A DNA stretch of 15,131 nucleotides from JAICLK01 sp036489905 (lineage in GTDB: Bacteria; Patescibacteriota; Saccharimonadia; Saccharimonadales; UBA4665). The stretch covers positions 1-15,131 of the forward strand of contig DASXEX010000038.1 of assembly GCA_036489905.1 (NCBI GenBank), given 5' to 3'. Shown one piece after another: positions 1 to 6,041 of this stretch (the stretch's first letter is position 1; the number at the start of each line of letters is the position of its first letter). The notes beneath the pieces are model-generated. The model did not search any database, was not told the DNA's origin, and was given only the letters and a program-made list of their open reading frames with translations. The position numbers and the translations under genes were made by a program.

Positions 1-42
1 GATACATCATTATTTGGTGGTGTTAAGTGCATAGCCAAGTTC
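1..42. repeat. Left copy of 42-bp inverted repeat (probable IS end)
   Basis: The first 42 bases match the reverse complement of 14964-15005 at 39 of 42 positions. The three differences cluster at positions 10-13; the 27 bases from 16 to 42 match without error. Because the copy begins at base 1, it may extend beyond the window. Read on the minus strand it encodes the same residues (ELGYALNTT) that end the hydrolase at 14409-14999. The right copy leads directly into an IS1595-type transposase, so I infer that this is the end of a related insertion sequence lying to the left. An inverted duplication of a hydrolase 3' end is the alternative. Confidence 0.75.
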
Positions 43-45
43 GTT

Positions 46-51
46 TATACT
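46..51 (+). promoter_or_regulatory. -10 box (TATACT) for leaderless start of HD gene
   Basis: TATACT lies 7 nt before the ATG at 59, so transcription should begin at or next to the start codon. No Shine-Dalgarno sequence is present. The -35 region would fall at about 23-28 (TTAAGT), inside the left inverted repeat, so part of this promoter may come from the mobile element. Confidence 0.6.
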
Positions 52-58
52 TAATAAA

Positions 59-663
59 ATGAATAAAATCTCTACCGACCATATCCTAGCCCTTGTGTCT
101 GATTTGCTGCTGCCTTTTCATGAAATTAAGCGTCAGCATAGGTTGCCGGTCGGCGGTAGACGACTCGAAAATGATGTAGAGCATTCATGGACTGTGTCGG
201 TGTTGGCTTGCGCGCTGGCGCCTCAGATTGATGCCGACTTGGAGATTGGAAAAGTGGCACAATTTGCCCTCGTCCATGACCTTGTCGAGACATTTGCAGG
301 TGATACGAAGCACTTCACGACTTCAGACTCTTTCAGAACGAGCAAAAAAGAACACGAATATGCTGCGCTCGAACAAATCAAACGCGACTTTAGTGCCTTT
401 CCGTGTTAGGACAAACCATCGCCGAATACGAGGCATTCTCCTGCAAGGAGTCAATCTTTGTGTACGCCGTCGATAAATATATTGCGGTAGTATACGACTT
501 GCTCGACAGGGGACTCTATCTACACCAGATTGGTGTAGATAAGGCAAAATATGATGAACTCATGGCCTCCCATCGTGCTAAGGCGCACCGTCACCCTCTG
601 ATGGGTGAGTATTACGACAAAATCCGCAAGCGTATCGACCAAGAACCCGACTTCTTACATTAG
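59..663 (+). pseudogene. HD-domain nucleotidase (YfbR/HDDC2-like), frameshifted
   Basis: The two halves of one HD-superfamily metal-dependent phosphohydrolase lie in different frames. The first half (59-409) has an H near residue 42 (EHS), the HD pair at 73-74 (HDLVE) and GD at 81-82, then a KKEHE segment. It stops at TAG 407-409. From 403 the next frame continues with IAEYE and an AVDK motif that supplies the expected last metal ligand, running to TAG at 661-663. One missing base around 401-403 explains the break: joining ...AFP to VLG gives a continuous protein of about 200 residues. The family normally removes phosphate from (deoxy)nucleoside monophosphates in the cytoplasm. As read, the catalytic Asp is cut off, so the product should be inactive. 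A sequencing or assembly error is a real alternative to a true pseudogene. The related HD gene at 2754-3404 is intact. Confidence 0.8.
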
Positions 664-727
664 CAAACAAACAACTCCAGTGAGAAGAATAAATGAGAGA
701 CTGTCGAAACCGCAGTTGGCGCGCGGA

Positions 728-736
728 TGCTATAAT
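728..736 (+). promoter_or_regulatory. Extended -10 promoter (TGC-TATAAT) for VKOR
   Basis: A perfect extended -10 (TGnTATAAT) is followed by 7 nt and then ATG at 744. This predicts a transcript starting at the start codon. An extended -10 explains the lack of a clear -35. Confidence 0.7.
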
Positions 737-743
737 GGGTGGG

Positions 744-1349
744 ATGTCGAAATCCAAACATTTGTTGCTCGAAAAAGTTTTGCCGTGGCTCTTGATTGTC
801 GGCGGGGTTATTGGGCTGATTTGCTCGTTTATCATTTCACTTGACAAAATTAAGTTGCTGGAAAATCCCAATTTCAAACCGAGCTGCGATCTGAACCCGA
901 TTGTCAGTTGCGGCAGTGTCATGCAATCACACCAGGGTTCGGAGTTTGGCTTTCCGAATCCGTGGATTGGGCTGGTTGCGTTTGGCGTGCTCGTGACTGT
1001 CGGCATGGCATTACTGGCTGGCGCGAAGTTCAAGCGTTGGTTTTGGCTCGGACTTGAGACGGGCATTGTCCTCGGCCTCGCATTTGCATATTGGTTGTTG
1101 TTCGAAAGCGTCTACCGTATCCGCGCGCTTTGTCCGTATTGTTTGGCTGTTGACGTTGTGGTCATTACGCTGTTTTGGTATGTGTCGCTGTATAGTTTGC
1201 AGGCAGGGCACATCAGGCTGCCGGACTGGCTCGTCGGCCTTGGTGACTTTGCGCGAAAGCATCATCTCGATATTCTGCTATTGTGGTTCATTGTGCTTAT
1301 TGCATTTATTCTGAAGCATTTCTGGTATTATTACGGCAGGCATTTGTAA
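744..1349 (+). CDS. Vitamin K epoxide reductase (VKOR) family protein
   Basis: This is a 201-residue integral membrane protein of the VKOR family. The family oxidises DsbA-like partners and passes electrons to quinone, supporting disulfide formation outside the cytoplasm. The sequence shows an N-terminal membrane helix (about 12-33), the loop cysteines C48 and C56 (the latter in a conserved S-C-G), and the catalytic CPYC at 130-133 in a later helix. Further hydrophobic helices lie near 75-95, 101-120, 134-150 and 177-195. The start at 744 is preferred over in-frame ATGs at 735 and 693: 735 overlaps the TATAAT box, 693 lies upstream of it, and 744 sits 7 nt downstream of it. No DsbA-like thioredoxin fold is fused or adjacent. 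The Nramp gene follows after 15 nt, probably in the same transcript. Confidence 0.9.
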   Translation: MSKSKHLLLEKVLPWLLIVGGVIGLICSFIISLDKIKLLENPNFKPSCDLNPIVSCGSVMQSHQGSEFGFPNPWIGLVAFGVLVTVGMALLAGAKFKRWFWLGLETGIVLGLAFAYWLLFESVYRIRALCPYCLAVDVVVITLFWYVSLYSLQAGHIRLPDWLVGLGDFARKHHLDILLLWFIVLIAFILKHFWYYYGRHL

Positions 1350-1364
1350 CAAAAAGACAACCGA

Positions 1365-2735
1365 GTGACAAACAAAGACATCGTAACAAAAACAGTCGAA
1401 GCTCCAGCGGAACTGCTCGAGCGGACGCTCGAAACCACGCATGATATCGGCCGGCGCCTCAACAACGAAAAAACGGTAAAGCGGACAAAAGATTATTGGC
1501 GCACGCTTGGCCCGGGCCTGACGACCGGCGCGGCTGATGACGATCCGGCCGGCATCGCAACGTATTCGCAAACGGGCGCGCAATACGGCTTCCAACTGCT
1601 GTGGATGTCGGCGCTGACATTTCCGCTGGCGTCCATTGTCCAGGAAATGTGCGCGCGCATTGGCCTGGTGACCGGGCGCGGTTTGGCCGGGAATATTCGG
1701 ACTGTGTTCTCGCGCAAAATGCTGTATGCCTGCTCGCTTTTGTTGTTCGCGGCAAATGCGTTTAATATCGGCGCGGACCTTGGCGCGATGGCGCAAGGCG
1801 TGCAGCTGCTATTTCCAAAATGGGGTTTTACGGTGCTCGTTATCGGCTTCGCAATCCTTATGCTTGGCCTGCAGATTTTCACACCCTACGAACGCTACGC
1901 CCGATATTTGAAATGGCTGGCAATGGTGCTGCTTGCCTATATTTTGTCGGCAATTCTCGCGCACCTGCATTGGAGTACGGTGCTGAAGCACGCGGTCGTG
2001 CCGAGCCTTACTTTCAGCAAAGATCAGATCCTGCTGGTCTGCGCCATTTTGGGCACCACCATTTCTCCCTACCTGTTTTTCTGGCAAACTTCGCAGGAAG
2101 TGGAAGACCAAATTTTGCAGGGTAAGACCACGATTGCCGAGCGACGCGAGACAACGACACCGCAACAGGTGCGCAGCATGCGCATTGACGTGTGGTCCGG
2201 CATGCTCTTGAGCGAGCTGGTCATGTTTTTCATCATCGCCGCCAGCGGCGCGCTGTTGTTTCCGCACGGCATAACAAACATCCAGAGTTCGGCGCAAGCC
2301 GCCGAAGCACTGCGGCCGTTCGCCGGCAGCGCCACGTACTTTTTGTTCGCGGTCGGCATCGTCGGCACGGGCATGTTGGCGATTCCGGTACTTGCCGGTT
2401 CAAGCAGCTACGCCATCGCCGAAAGTCTACACAAACAGGGAAGCCTCAGCAAAAAACTCAAGCAAGCCTACGCGTTTTATGGCGTCATTATCATCTCGAT
2501 GCTCGTGGGGCTTGGGATGAATTTCCTCGGCATAAACCCGATCAAGGCTTTGATTTATTCAGCAGTTGCCAACGGCATCGTCGCGCCGATTGTACTGGTA
2601 TTTATCCTGCTCATTGCCAGCAACAAAAAAATCATGGGCGAGTGGGTAAACGGCCACTGGTCGAAAATCTTCGGCTGGCTCATCACCGCGCTCATGGCCG
2701 CCTCCGGCATCGCCGCCATCGTAACGCTATTCTGA
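1365..2735 (+). CDS. Nramp/SLC11-family divalent metal transporter, divergent clade
   Basis: This 456-residue polytopic membrane protein belongs to the Nramp (MntH/SLC11) family, which imports divalent metals with protons. A hydrophilic N-terminus of about 45 residues precedes about eleven hydrophobic helices. Helix 1 carries GPGLTTGAADDDPAG (49-63); the canonical helix-1 motif is DPGN, so Asp and Pro are kept and the Asn ligand is Gly. Helix 6 carries ISPYLFFWQ where canonical proteins have MPH, so the soft-metal Met ligand is Ser. From memory, this DDDP(A/S)G pattern fits the Nramp-related clade that includes Mg2+ transporters (NRMTs), so Mn2+ import should not be assumed. The start is GTG at 1365; I see no Shine-Dalgarno or -10 box, which suits co-translation with VKOR 15 nt upstream. 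Confidence 0.88.
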   Translation: MTNKDIVTKTVEAPAELLERTLETTHDIGRRLNNEKTVKRTKDYWRTLGPGLTTGAADDDPAGIATYSQTGAQYGFQLLWMSALTFPLASIVQEMCARIGLVTGRGLAGNIRTVFSRKMLYACSLLLFAANAFNIGADLGAMAQGVQLLFPKWGFTVLVIGFAILMLGLQIFTPYERYARYLKWLAMVLLAYILSAILAHLHWSTVLKHAVVPSLTFSKDQILLVCAILGTTISPYLFFWQTSQEVEDQILQGKTTIAERRETTTPQQVRSMRIDVWSGMLLSELVMFFIIAASGALLFPHGITNIQSSAQAAEALRPFAGSATYFLFAVGIVGTGMLAIPVLAGSSSYAIAESLHKQGSLSKKLKQAYAFYGVIIISMLVGLGMNFLGINPIKALIYSAVANGIVAPIVLVFILLIASNKKIMGEWVNGHWSKIFGWLITALMAASGIAAIVTLF

Positions 2736-2740
2736 CGTGT

Positions 2741-2746
2741 TAAGAT
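2741..2746 (+). promoter_or_regulatory. -10-like box (TAAGAT) for leaderless HD gene
   Basis: TAAGAT ends 7 nt before the GTG at 2754, matching the spacing at other genes here. It sits just after the Nramp stop codon. It is the weakest hexamer of the set. Confidence 0.45.
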
Positions 2747-2753
2747 AGTAGCC

Positions 2754-3404
2754 GTGAAGAGTGACCGACAAAAAGCCGCCGAGCTCCTGGAAAAATTGGA
2801 GTTTCTGTTTGAAAAATATTCGGACGAGCTTAGGGCGACTACGCAACCCTACATGCTGCGCAGAGTCATCGACAAAATTCCAGACTACGAATATCACCCC
2901 GAAGACACGTTGATTCGGGAAACGCTCATGGAGCACATTGGTTCGCTGCCGATGGTGGCAACGGCGTTTTATCCATACATAAAAGATGATTCGGTCGACT
3001 TGGGACGATCACTCACTATGCTGGCCATTCACGATATCGGCGAACTTATTATGGGCGACGAAATGACGTTTACCAAAAAAGCCAGCAGCAAGCAGCCGGA
3101 GCACGAAGCGGCATTGCAGCTACTCGATCCTTCGTATCACGAATTGTATGAGGATGTCGAGTCACAAACTTCTCAGTCAGCAAAATTTGCCAAAGCCATC
3201 GACAAAATCACCCCCGATATTTTTGACTACCTAACCCCCGCCGACATTACATTGCGGCGGTACAAACACTTTGTAGGTACTGAGCCTGATGAAATTATCG
3301 ATTTGATCGTCAAACACAAACGTCCGTACATGCTCTGGAATCCATTTATGACCGAGTTTCATGAGCTGCTGCTCGAACGGCTAGCCGCCAAACTCAAGAG
3401 CTGA
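2754..3404 (+). CDS. HD-domain phosphohydrolase (YfbR/HDDC2-like)
   Basis: A 216-residue cytoplasmic protein with the metal-binding signature of HD phosphohydrolases: H61 (MEHIG), H93-D94 (AIHDIGE), E97, GD at 101-102 and D150-K151 (AIDK). The spacing and the KQPEHEAA segment before the last Asp resemble YfbR/HDDC2-type 5'-nucleotidases, so a nucleotide substrate is likely but not proven. The N-terminal 50 residues are a helical extension with no motif I recognise. It starts with GTG, 7 nt after a TAAGAT box. Its stop at 3404 is one base from the end of the convergent MacB permease gene, leaving no separate terminator space. It is a distant relative of the broken HD gene at 59-663. Confidence 0.8.
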   Translation: MKSDRQKAAELLEKLEFLFEKYSDELRATTQPYMLRRVIDKIPDYEYHPEDTLIRETLMEHIGSLPMVATAFYPYIKDDSVDLGRSLTMLAIHDIGELIMGDEMTFTKKASSKQPEHEAALQLLDPSYHELYEDVESQTSQSAKFAKAIDKITPDIFDYLTPADITLRRYKHFVGTEPDEIIDLIVKHKRPYMLWNPFMTEFHELLLERLAAKLKS

Positions 3405-3405
3405 A

Positions 3406-4650
3406 CTACTCATTCCGCAAGGCGTCGATGGGGTCTTTGCGGGCGGCTTTTAGGGCGGGGACTGAGCCGAACAGGATGCCGACGGCTAGCGAGACGAATG
3501 TGGCGATGACGACGATTTGCCAATTGACTGCCGGCGTCAAGCTCGTGAACACGCGTAAGCCGTAGTCGATGAGCAGCGACACGACGATGCCGATGAGCCC
3601 GCCGGTCAGGCTCAAAACCGTAGATTCAATCAAAAACTGGCTTAAGATTTGGTGGTTCGTGGCGCCGAGCGCTTTGCGGATACCGATCTCGTGCATGCGT
3701 TCCGTCACCGAAACCAGCATCACGTCCATAATGCCAATGCCGCCGACGAGCAGGGAAATGGCGGCGATACCGGCAATCAGGCGCGTCAGCAAATCCAGAA
3801 TATTATTCGTGACCGCCAAACTTTCATCTTGGCTTAGCACCGTGAATTGCTGCTGGTTTTGATAGGCGCTTTCGAGCGTGTTTGTCACCGAACTCGCGAC
3901 CGCGTCCGTTTTTTGCGGGTCGGTAGGCTTGGCGAGAATTTCATACAGCTGCGCATTGTTATTGGTCAACGACTGCGCGGTTTGAAAGGGGATGAAGATG
4001 GCAGTATTAAAGTCGGTGCTAAGCGACAGCGGATTGGTGTCGAATTGTTTGAACACGCCCTGGACGAAAAAAGTTTGGCCCATGTATTGGAAGGTGCGGC
4101 CCAAAGGCGCGCTTTGGTGAAAGATCGCCTGGGCGGCGTTTGCGCCAAGAACAGCGACGTACGGCTGGGCACTCGTGTCAGCAGCGAAGAAGCCGCCGTT
4201 ACTAATTGATTGGTTGATCACGCTCGGCAAATCTGCCGTGGCGCCGATGACGGGCACGGAATTAAACGACTGGCCGCCCGCTTTTAGCGCGCCGCCATTC
4301 ACGAGCCCCAAAGGCACGGCCAGCTTGACACCCTTGGTTCCGCGAACTCTTGCCACATCTTGCTGGCTTAAGCTTCCGGTGCTGCTCGCGCCCGCAAAAA
4401 CATTGACGCCGCTGATACCGCCAGCCGAGCCACGGTTCACGAGCTTGCCTGGACGGACAGTAATAAGGTCGCGGCCGAGCTCGTTTATCTGCCCGCTAAC
4501 CTGATGCTTGATACCTTCGCCGATACTCACGACCGTCACCACCGACACGACACCGATGATAATGCCAAGCATCGTAAACAGGCTGCGCCACTTCGTACTT
4601 TGCACGCTCGCGATGGCCATTTTGATATTGCCGCGCGATACCGAGCTCAT
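3406..4650 (-). CDS. MacB-type ABC transporter permease (MacB_PCD + FtsX)
   Basis: A 414-residue permease of the MacB/type VII ABC family. Helix 1 (about 22-45) is followed by a large extracytoplasmic MacB_PCD domain (about 50-275) and three C-terminal FtsX helices (about 285-310, 335-360, 378-400). The helix-2 segment LVGGIGIMDVMLVSVTER, the following EIGIRKALGA coupling helix and the C-terminal PALKAARKDPIDALR are hallmark sequences. Such proteins dimerise with an ATPase and use mechanotransmission to export peptides, lipoproteins or drugs; the substrate cannot be read from the sequence. Its ATG overlaps the stop of the ATPase gene as ATGA, so the two are translationally coupled. Confidence 0.93.
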   Translation of the reverse strand: MSSVSRGNIKMAIASVQSTKWRSLFTMLGIIIGVVSVVTVVSIGEGIKHQVSGQINELGRDLITVRPGKLVNRGSAGGISGVNVFAGASSTGSLSQQDVARVRGTKGVKLAVPLGLVNGGALKAGGQSFNSVPVIGATADLPSVINQSISNGGFFAADTSAQPYVAVLGANAAQAIFHQSAPLGRTFQYMGQTFFVQGVFKQFDTNPLSLSTDFNTAIFIPFQTAQSLTNNNAQLYEILAKPTDPQKTDAVASSVTNTLESAYQNQQQFTVLSQDESLAVTNNILDLLTRLIAGIAAISLLVGGIGIMDVMLVSVTERMHEIGIRKALGATNHQILSQFLIESTVLSLTGGLIGIVVSLLIDYGLRVFTSLTPAVNWQIVVIATFVSLAVGILFGSVPALKAARKDPIDALRNE

Positions 4651-5534
4651 TTACTTACTCCCGCTGTACGCCGCTTGCTTTTACGCTTGGTTTTTTTAGA
4701 AGATTTTTGCTTGGGTTTTTGCGAAACTTGGCGCGCTGCTTCCTTTTGCGGCACGGCTTTCATAAGGGCGGAAACGCCTTCGAGGTCATCATCCACCGTC
4801 GTCTCCGGAATCGAGTACATCTCCCGCAAAGCCGTCGACGCGACCTCGCCGAACATCGTCGTCTCGTCCTGCATAATCGAGCCGTCGCGCATGTATACGA
4901 CGCGGTTGGCATAGCGCGTAAGTTCCGGATTGTGCGTGACGAACAAAATCGTGTTGCCGGTTTTGTGGATTTCGCCGAGCAGCTCCATGACCAAGCGCGA
5001 GCTGGCGCTGTCGAGGTTGCCCGTCGGCTCGTCAGCGATGATAACTTCCGGATCGTTCACGAGCGCCCGCGCAATCGCCACGCATTGCACCTGGCCGCCG
5101 CTGAGTTGCCCCGGATAAAAATACTCACGATCCTGCAGGCCAACACGGTCTAACATATTACTCGCGAGCTTGAGTCGGTGCGTCAGCGACATGCCTTTGT
5201 ACGTCAGCGGCAAGGCAACATTTTCGAGCACGGTCAGCCGCGGCAGCAAATTGTACGACTGAAAAATAAAACCCAGCCGGTCGCGCCGGATCTTGGCGCA
5301 CTGATCCGGCTTGAGCTTGGCCGCCGAACGTGTATTAAACCTGTACTCGCCGTGCGTCGGGCGGTCGAGCAGCCCGATAACATTCATAAGCGTTGATTTG
5401 CCTGAGCCGCTCGGGCCCATCACGGCCACGAACTCATTTTGCTCAATCGTCAAGTTAACTTCGTCGAGCGCGAGAGTCGTGGCATCGCCGAAGCCGTATA
5501 ACTTGCTGACGTCTTGCAGTTCGATGATAGGCAT
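4647..5534 (-). CDS. MacB/LolD-type ABC transporter ATP-binding protein
   Basis: A 295-residue cytoplasmic ATPase that powers the adjoining permease. Visible motifs are Walker A GPSGSGKST (40-48), the Q-loop in FQSYNLLP, the signature LSGGQ, Walker B VIIADEPTGNLDS and the H-loop FVTHN. The residues after the signature read VQCVAIARAL, whereas the family usually has QQRVAIARAL, so a normally conserved Arg is Cys. After the ATPase core (about 225 residues) comes an acidic-to-basic tail ending in a Lys/Arg-rich stretch of about 35 residues that MacB/LolD proteins normally lack. It is the first gene of the two-gene minus-strand operon. Confidence 0.93.
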   Translation of the reverse strand: MPIIELQDVSKLYGFGDATTLALDEVNLTIEQNEFVAVMGPSGSGKSTLMNVIGLLDRPTHGEYRFNTRSAAKLKPDQCAKIRRDRLGFIFQSYNLLPRLTVLENVALPLTYKGMSLTHRLKLASNMLDRVGLQDREYFYPGQLSGGQVQCVAIARALVNDPEVIIADEPTGNLDSASSRLVMELLGEIHKTGNTILFVTHNPELTRYANRVVYMRDGSIMQDETTMFGEVASTALREMYSIPETTVDDDLEGVSALMKAVPQKEAARQVSQKPKQKSSKKTKRKSKRRTAGVSK

Positions 5535-5543
5535 GTCTCTTTT

Positions 5544-5549
5544 AGTGTA
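5544..5549 (-). promoter_or_regulatory. -10 box (TACACT) for ABC operon
   Basis: On the minus strand TACACT is followed by 9 nt and then the ATG at 5534. The transcript would have a leader of two or three bases at most. Purine-rich AAAAGAG lies between but is too close to the start for a normal Shine-Dalgarno. Confidence 0.5.
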
Positions 5550-5648
5550 CCTTCGTTTTCATAAGATGAGCAAGGTGTTCGGCCAATTTTTCACAACATT
5601 TTTTACAACACGCAAGCCTAAACCTCAGCCGCTAAACAAAAAGTTTTG

Positions 5649-5654
5649 TATAAT
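5649..5654 (+). promoter_or_regulatory. Candidate -10 (TATAAT) in the intergenic region
   Basis: A perfect TATAAT lies between the ABC operon and tRNA-Ser. No convincing -35 is found 16-18 nt upstream. It could drive the micro-ORF at 5676, the tRNA, or a small RNA ending at the hairpin at 5756-5785. Confidence 0.45.
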
Positions 5655-5675
5655 CATGAATAAGGTTGCAGGCCA

Positions 5676-5756
5676 ATGAGCAAGTTTGCAATTTTTAGGA
5701 AAAGAGCAGCGAGCTTGGTTTTGTCTTTAGGCAAACTCGGCTTCGCCGACGAGTGA
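5676..5756 (+). CDS. Possible 26-residue micro-protein
   Basis: An ATG-to-TGA ORF of 26 codons encodes a short basic, amphipathic peptide beginning MSKFAIFRKRAA and ending GKLGFADE. It lies 21 nt downstream of a perfect TATAAT, and its stop codon touches a hairpin followed by TTTT, so the three together look like a small transcription unit. I recognise no family. The upstream AGG runs do not form a clear Shine-Dalgarno. At this length chance is a serious alternative, and the RNA itself, or a leader of the tRNA transcript, could be the functional item. Confidence 0.25.
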   Translation: MSKFAIFRKRAASLVLSLGKLGFADE

Positions 5757-5785
5757 TGAGAAAAACCGTAGGTTTGTCTCATTTT
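5756..5785 (+). terminator. Hairpin with T-run directly before tRNA-Ser
   Basis: ATGAGA (5756-5761) pairs with TCTCAT (5777-5782) and AAACC (5763-5767) with GGTTT (5771-5775), with one A-G mismatch and a GTA loop. TTTT follows up to the first base of the tRNA. It resembles an intrinsic terminator, but the stem is AT-rich and the T-run short. It could instead be a processing structure in a tRNA precursor. Confidence 0.4.
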
Positions 5786-5875
5786 GGAGAGGTGACCGAG
5801 TGGTTGAAGGTGCACGCCCGGAAAGCGTGTGTGCGGGCAACCGTACCCAGGGTTCGAATCCCTGTCTCTCCGCCA
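5786..5875 (+). tRNA. tRNA-Ser (anticodon GGA)
   Basis: A 90-nt class II tRNA. The acceptor stem GGAGAGG pairs with TCTCTCC, the T-arm is CAGGG-TTCGAAT-CCCTG, and a long variable arm (GTGCGG-gcaa-CCGTAC) marks it as Ser. The discriminator is G73 and CCA is encoded. The anticodon stem CACGC/GCGTG encloses the loop CCGGAAA (5818-5824), with anticodon GGA at 5820-5822 reading UCC and UCU. Position 33, almost always U, is C here (5819). A strong terminator follows at once. Confidence 0.97.
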
Positions 5876-5912
5876 AACAATGTAGCCGAATTCTCTCGGC
5901 TACATTGTTTTT
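5876..5912 (+). terminator. Intrinsic terminator after tRNA-Ser
   Basis: A perfect 14-bp stem (5876-5889 with 5896-5909) with a six-base loop ATTCTC is followed by a run of five T. It begins one base after the CCA end of the tRNA. Confidence 0.9.
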
Positions 5913-6041
5913 ATAAATAGGATTGTGTGTAAATATCATAAATAATATAAAAATGAATATAAATACTGAAACTTATAATATAAATCTTGCATCTTTTATA
6001 TTTTTTATATTATTATTTAGTTATTAAGGAGGGTATGGAAA
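5913..6041 (+). promoter_or_regulatory. AT-rich leader and promoter region of glutamine synthetase
   Basis: About 130 bases of almost pure A/T separate the tRNA terminator from glnA, in sharp contrast to the roughly 50% GC around it. TATAAT at 5974-5979 is the best -10, which would give a leader of about 55 nt. A full Shine-Dalgarno AAGGAGG (6026-6032) lies 9 nt before the ATG at 6042 and decides that start; the nearer ATG at 6035 is out of frame. This is the only clear canonical ribosome-binding site in the window. Confidence 0.6.

Noticed and set aside
395..410. Programmed ribosomal frameshift in the first HD gene
   Set aside because: The junction TTT CCG TGT TAG is not a slippery heptamer and no strong downstream structure is obvious; a simple indel or read error is more likely.
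693..743. Upstream starts for VKOR at 693 and 735
   Set aside because: One lies before and the other overlaps the extended -10 box; the added residues are polar and unlike the family N-terminus.
5727..5939. 70-residue minus-strand ORF across the tRNA
   Set aside because: It reads the antisense of tRNA-Ser (text such as RQGFEPWVRLPAHTLS), a well-known false protein made by tRNA genes.
5953..6027. 24-codon ORF in the glnA leader, with its stop touching the Shine-Dalgarno
   Set aside because: Almost pure A/T codons, and the best -10 (5974-5979) lies inside it, so it would probably not be transcribed whole; chance is likely.
6035..6037. ATG closer to the glnA Shine-Dalgarno
   Set aside because: It is in a different frame; the glnA frame starts at 6042 with good spacing.
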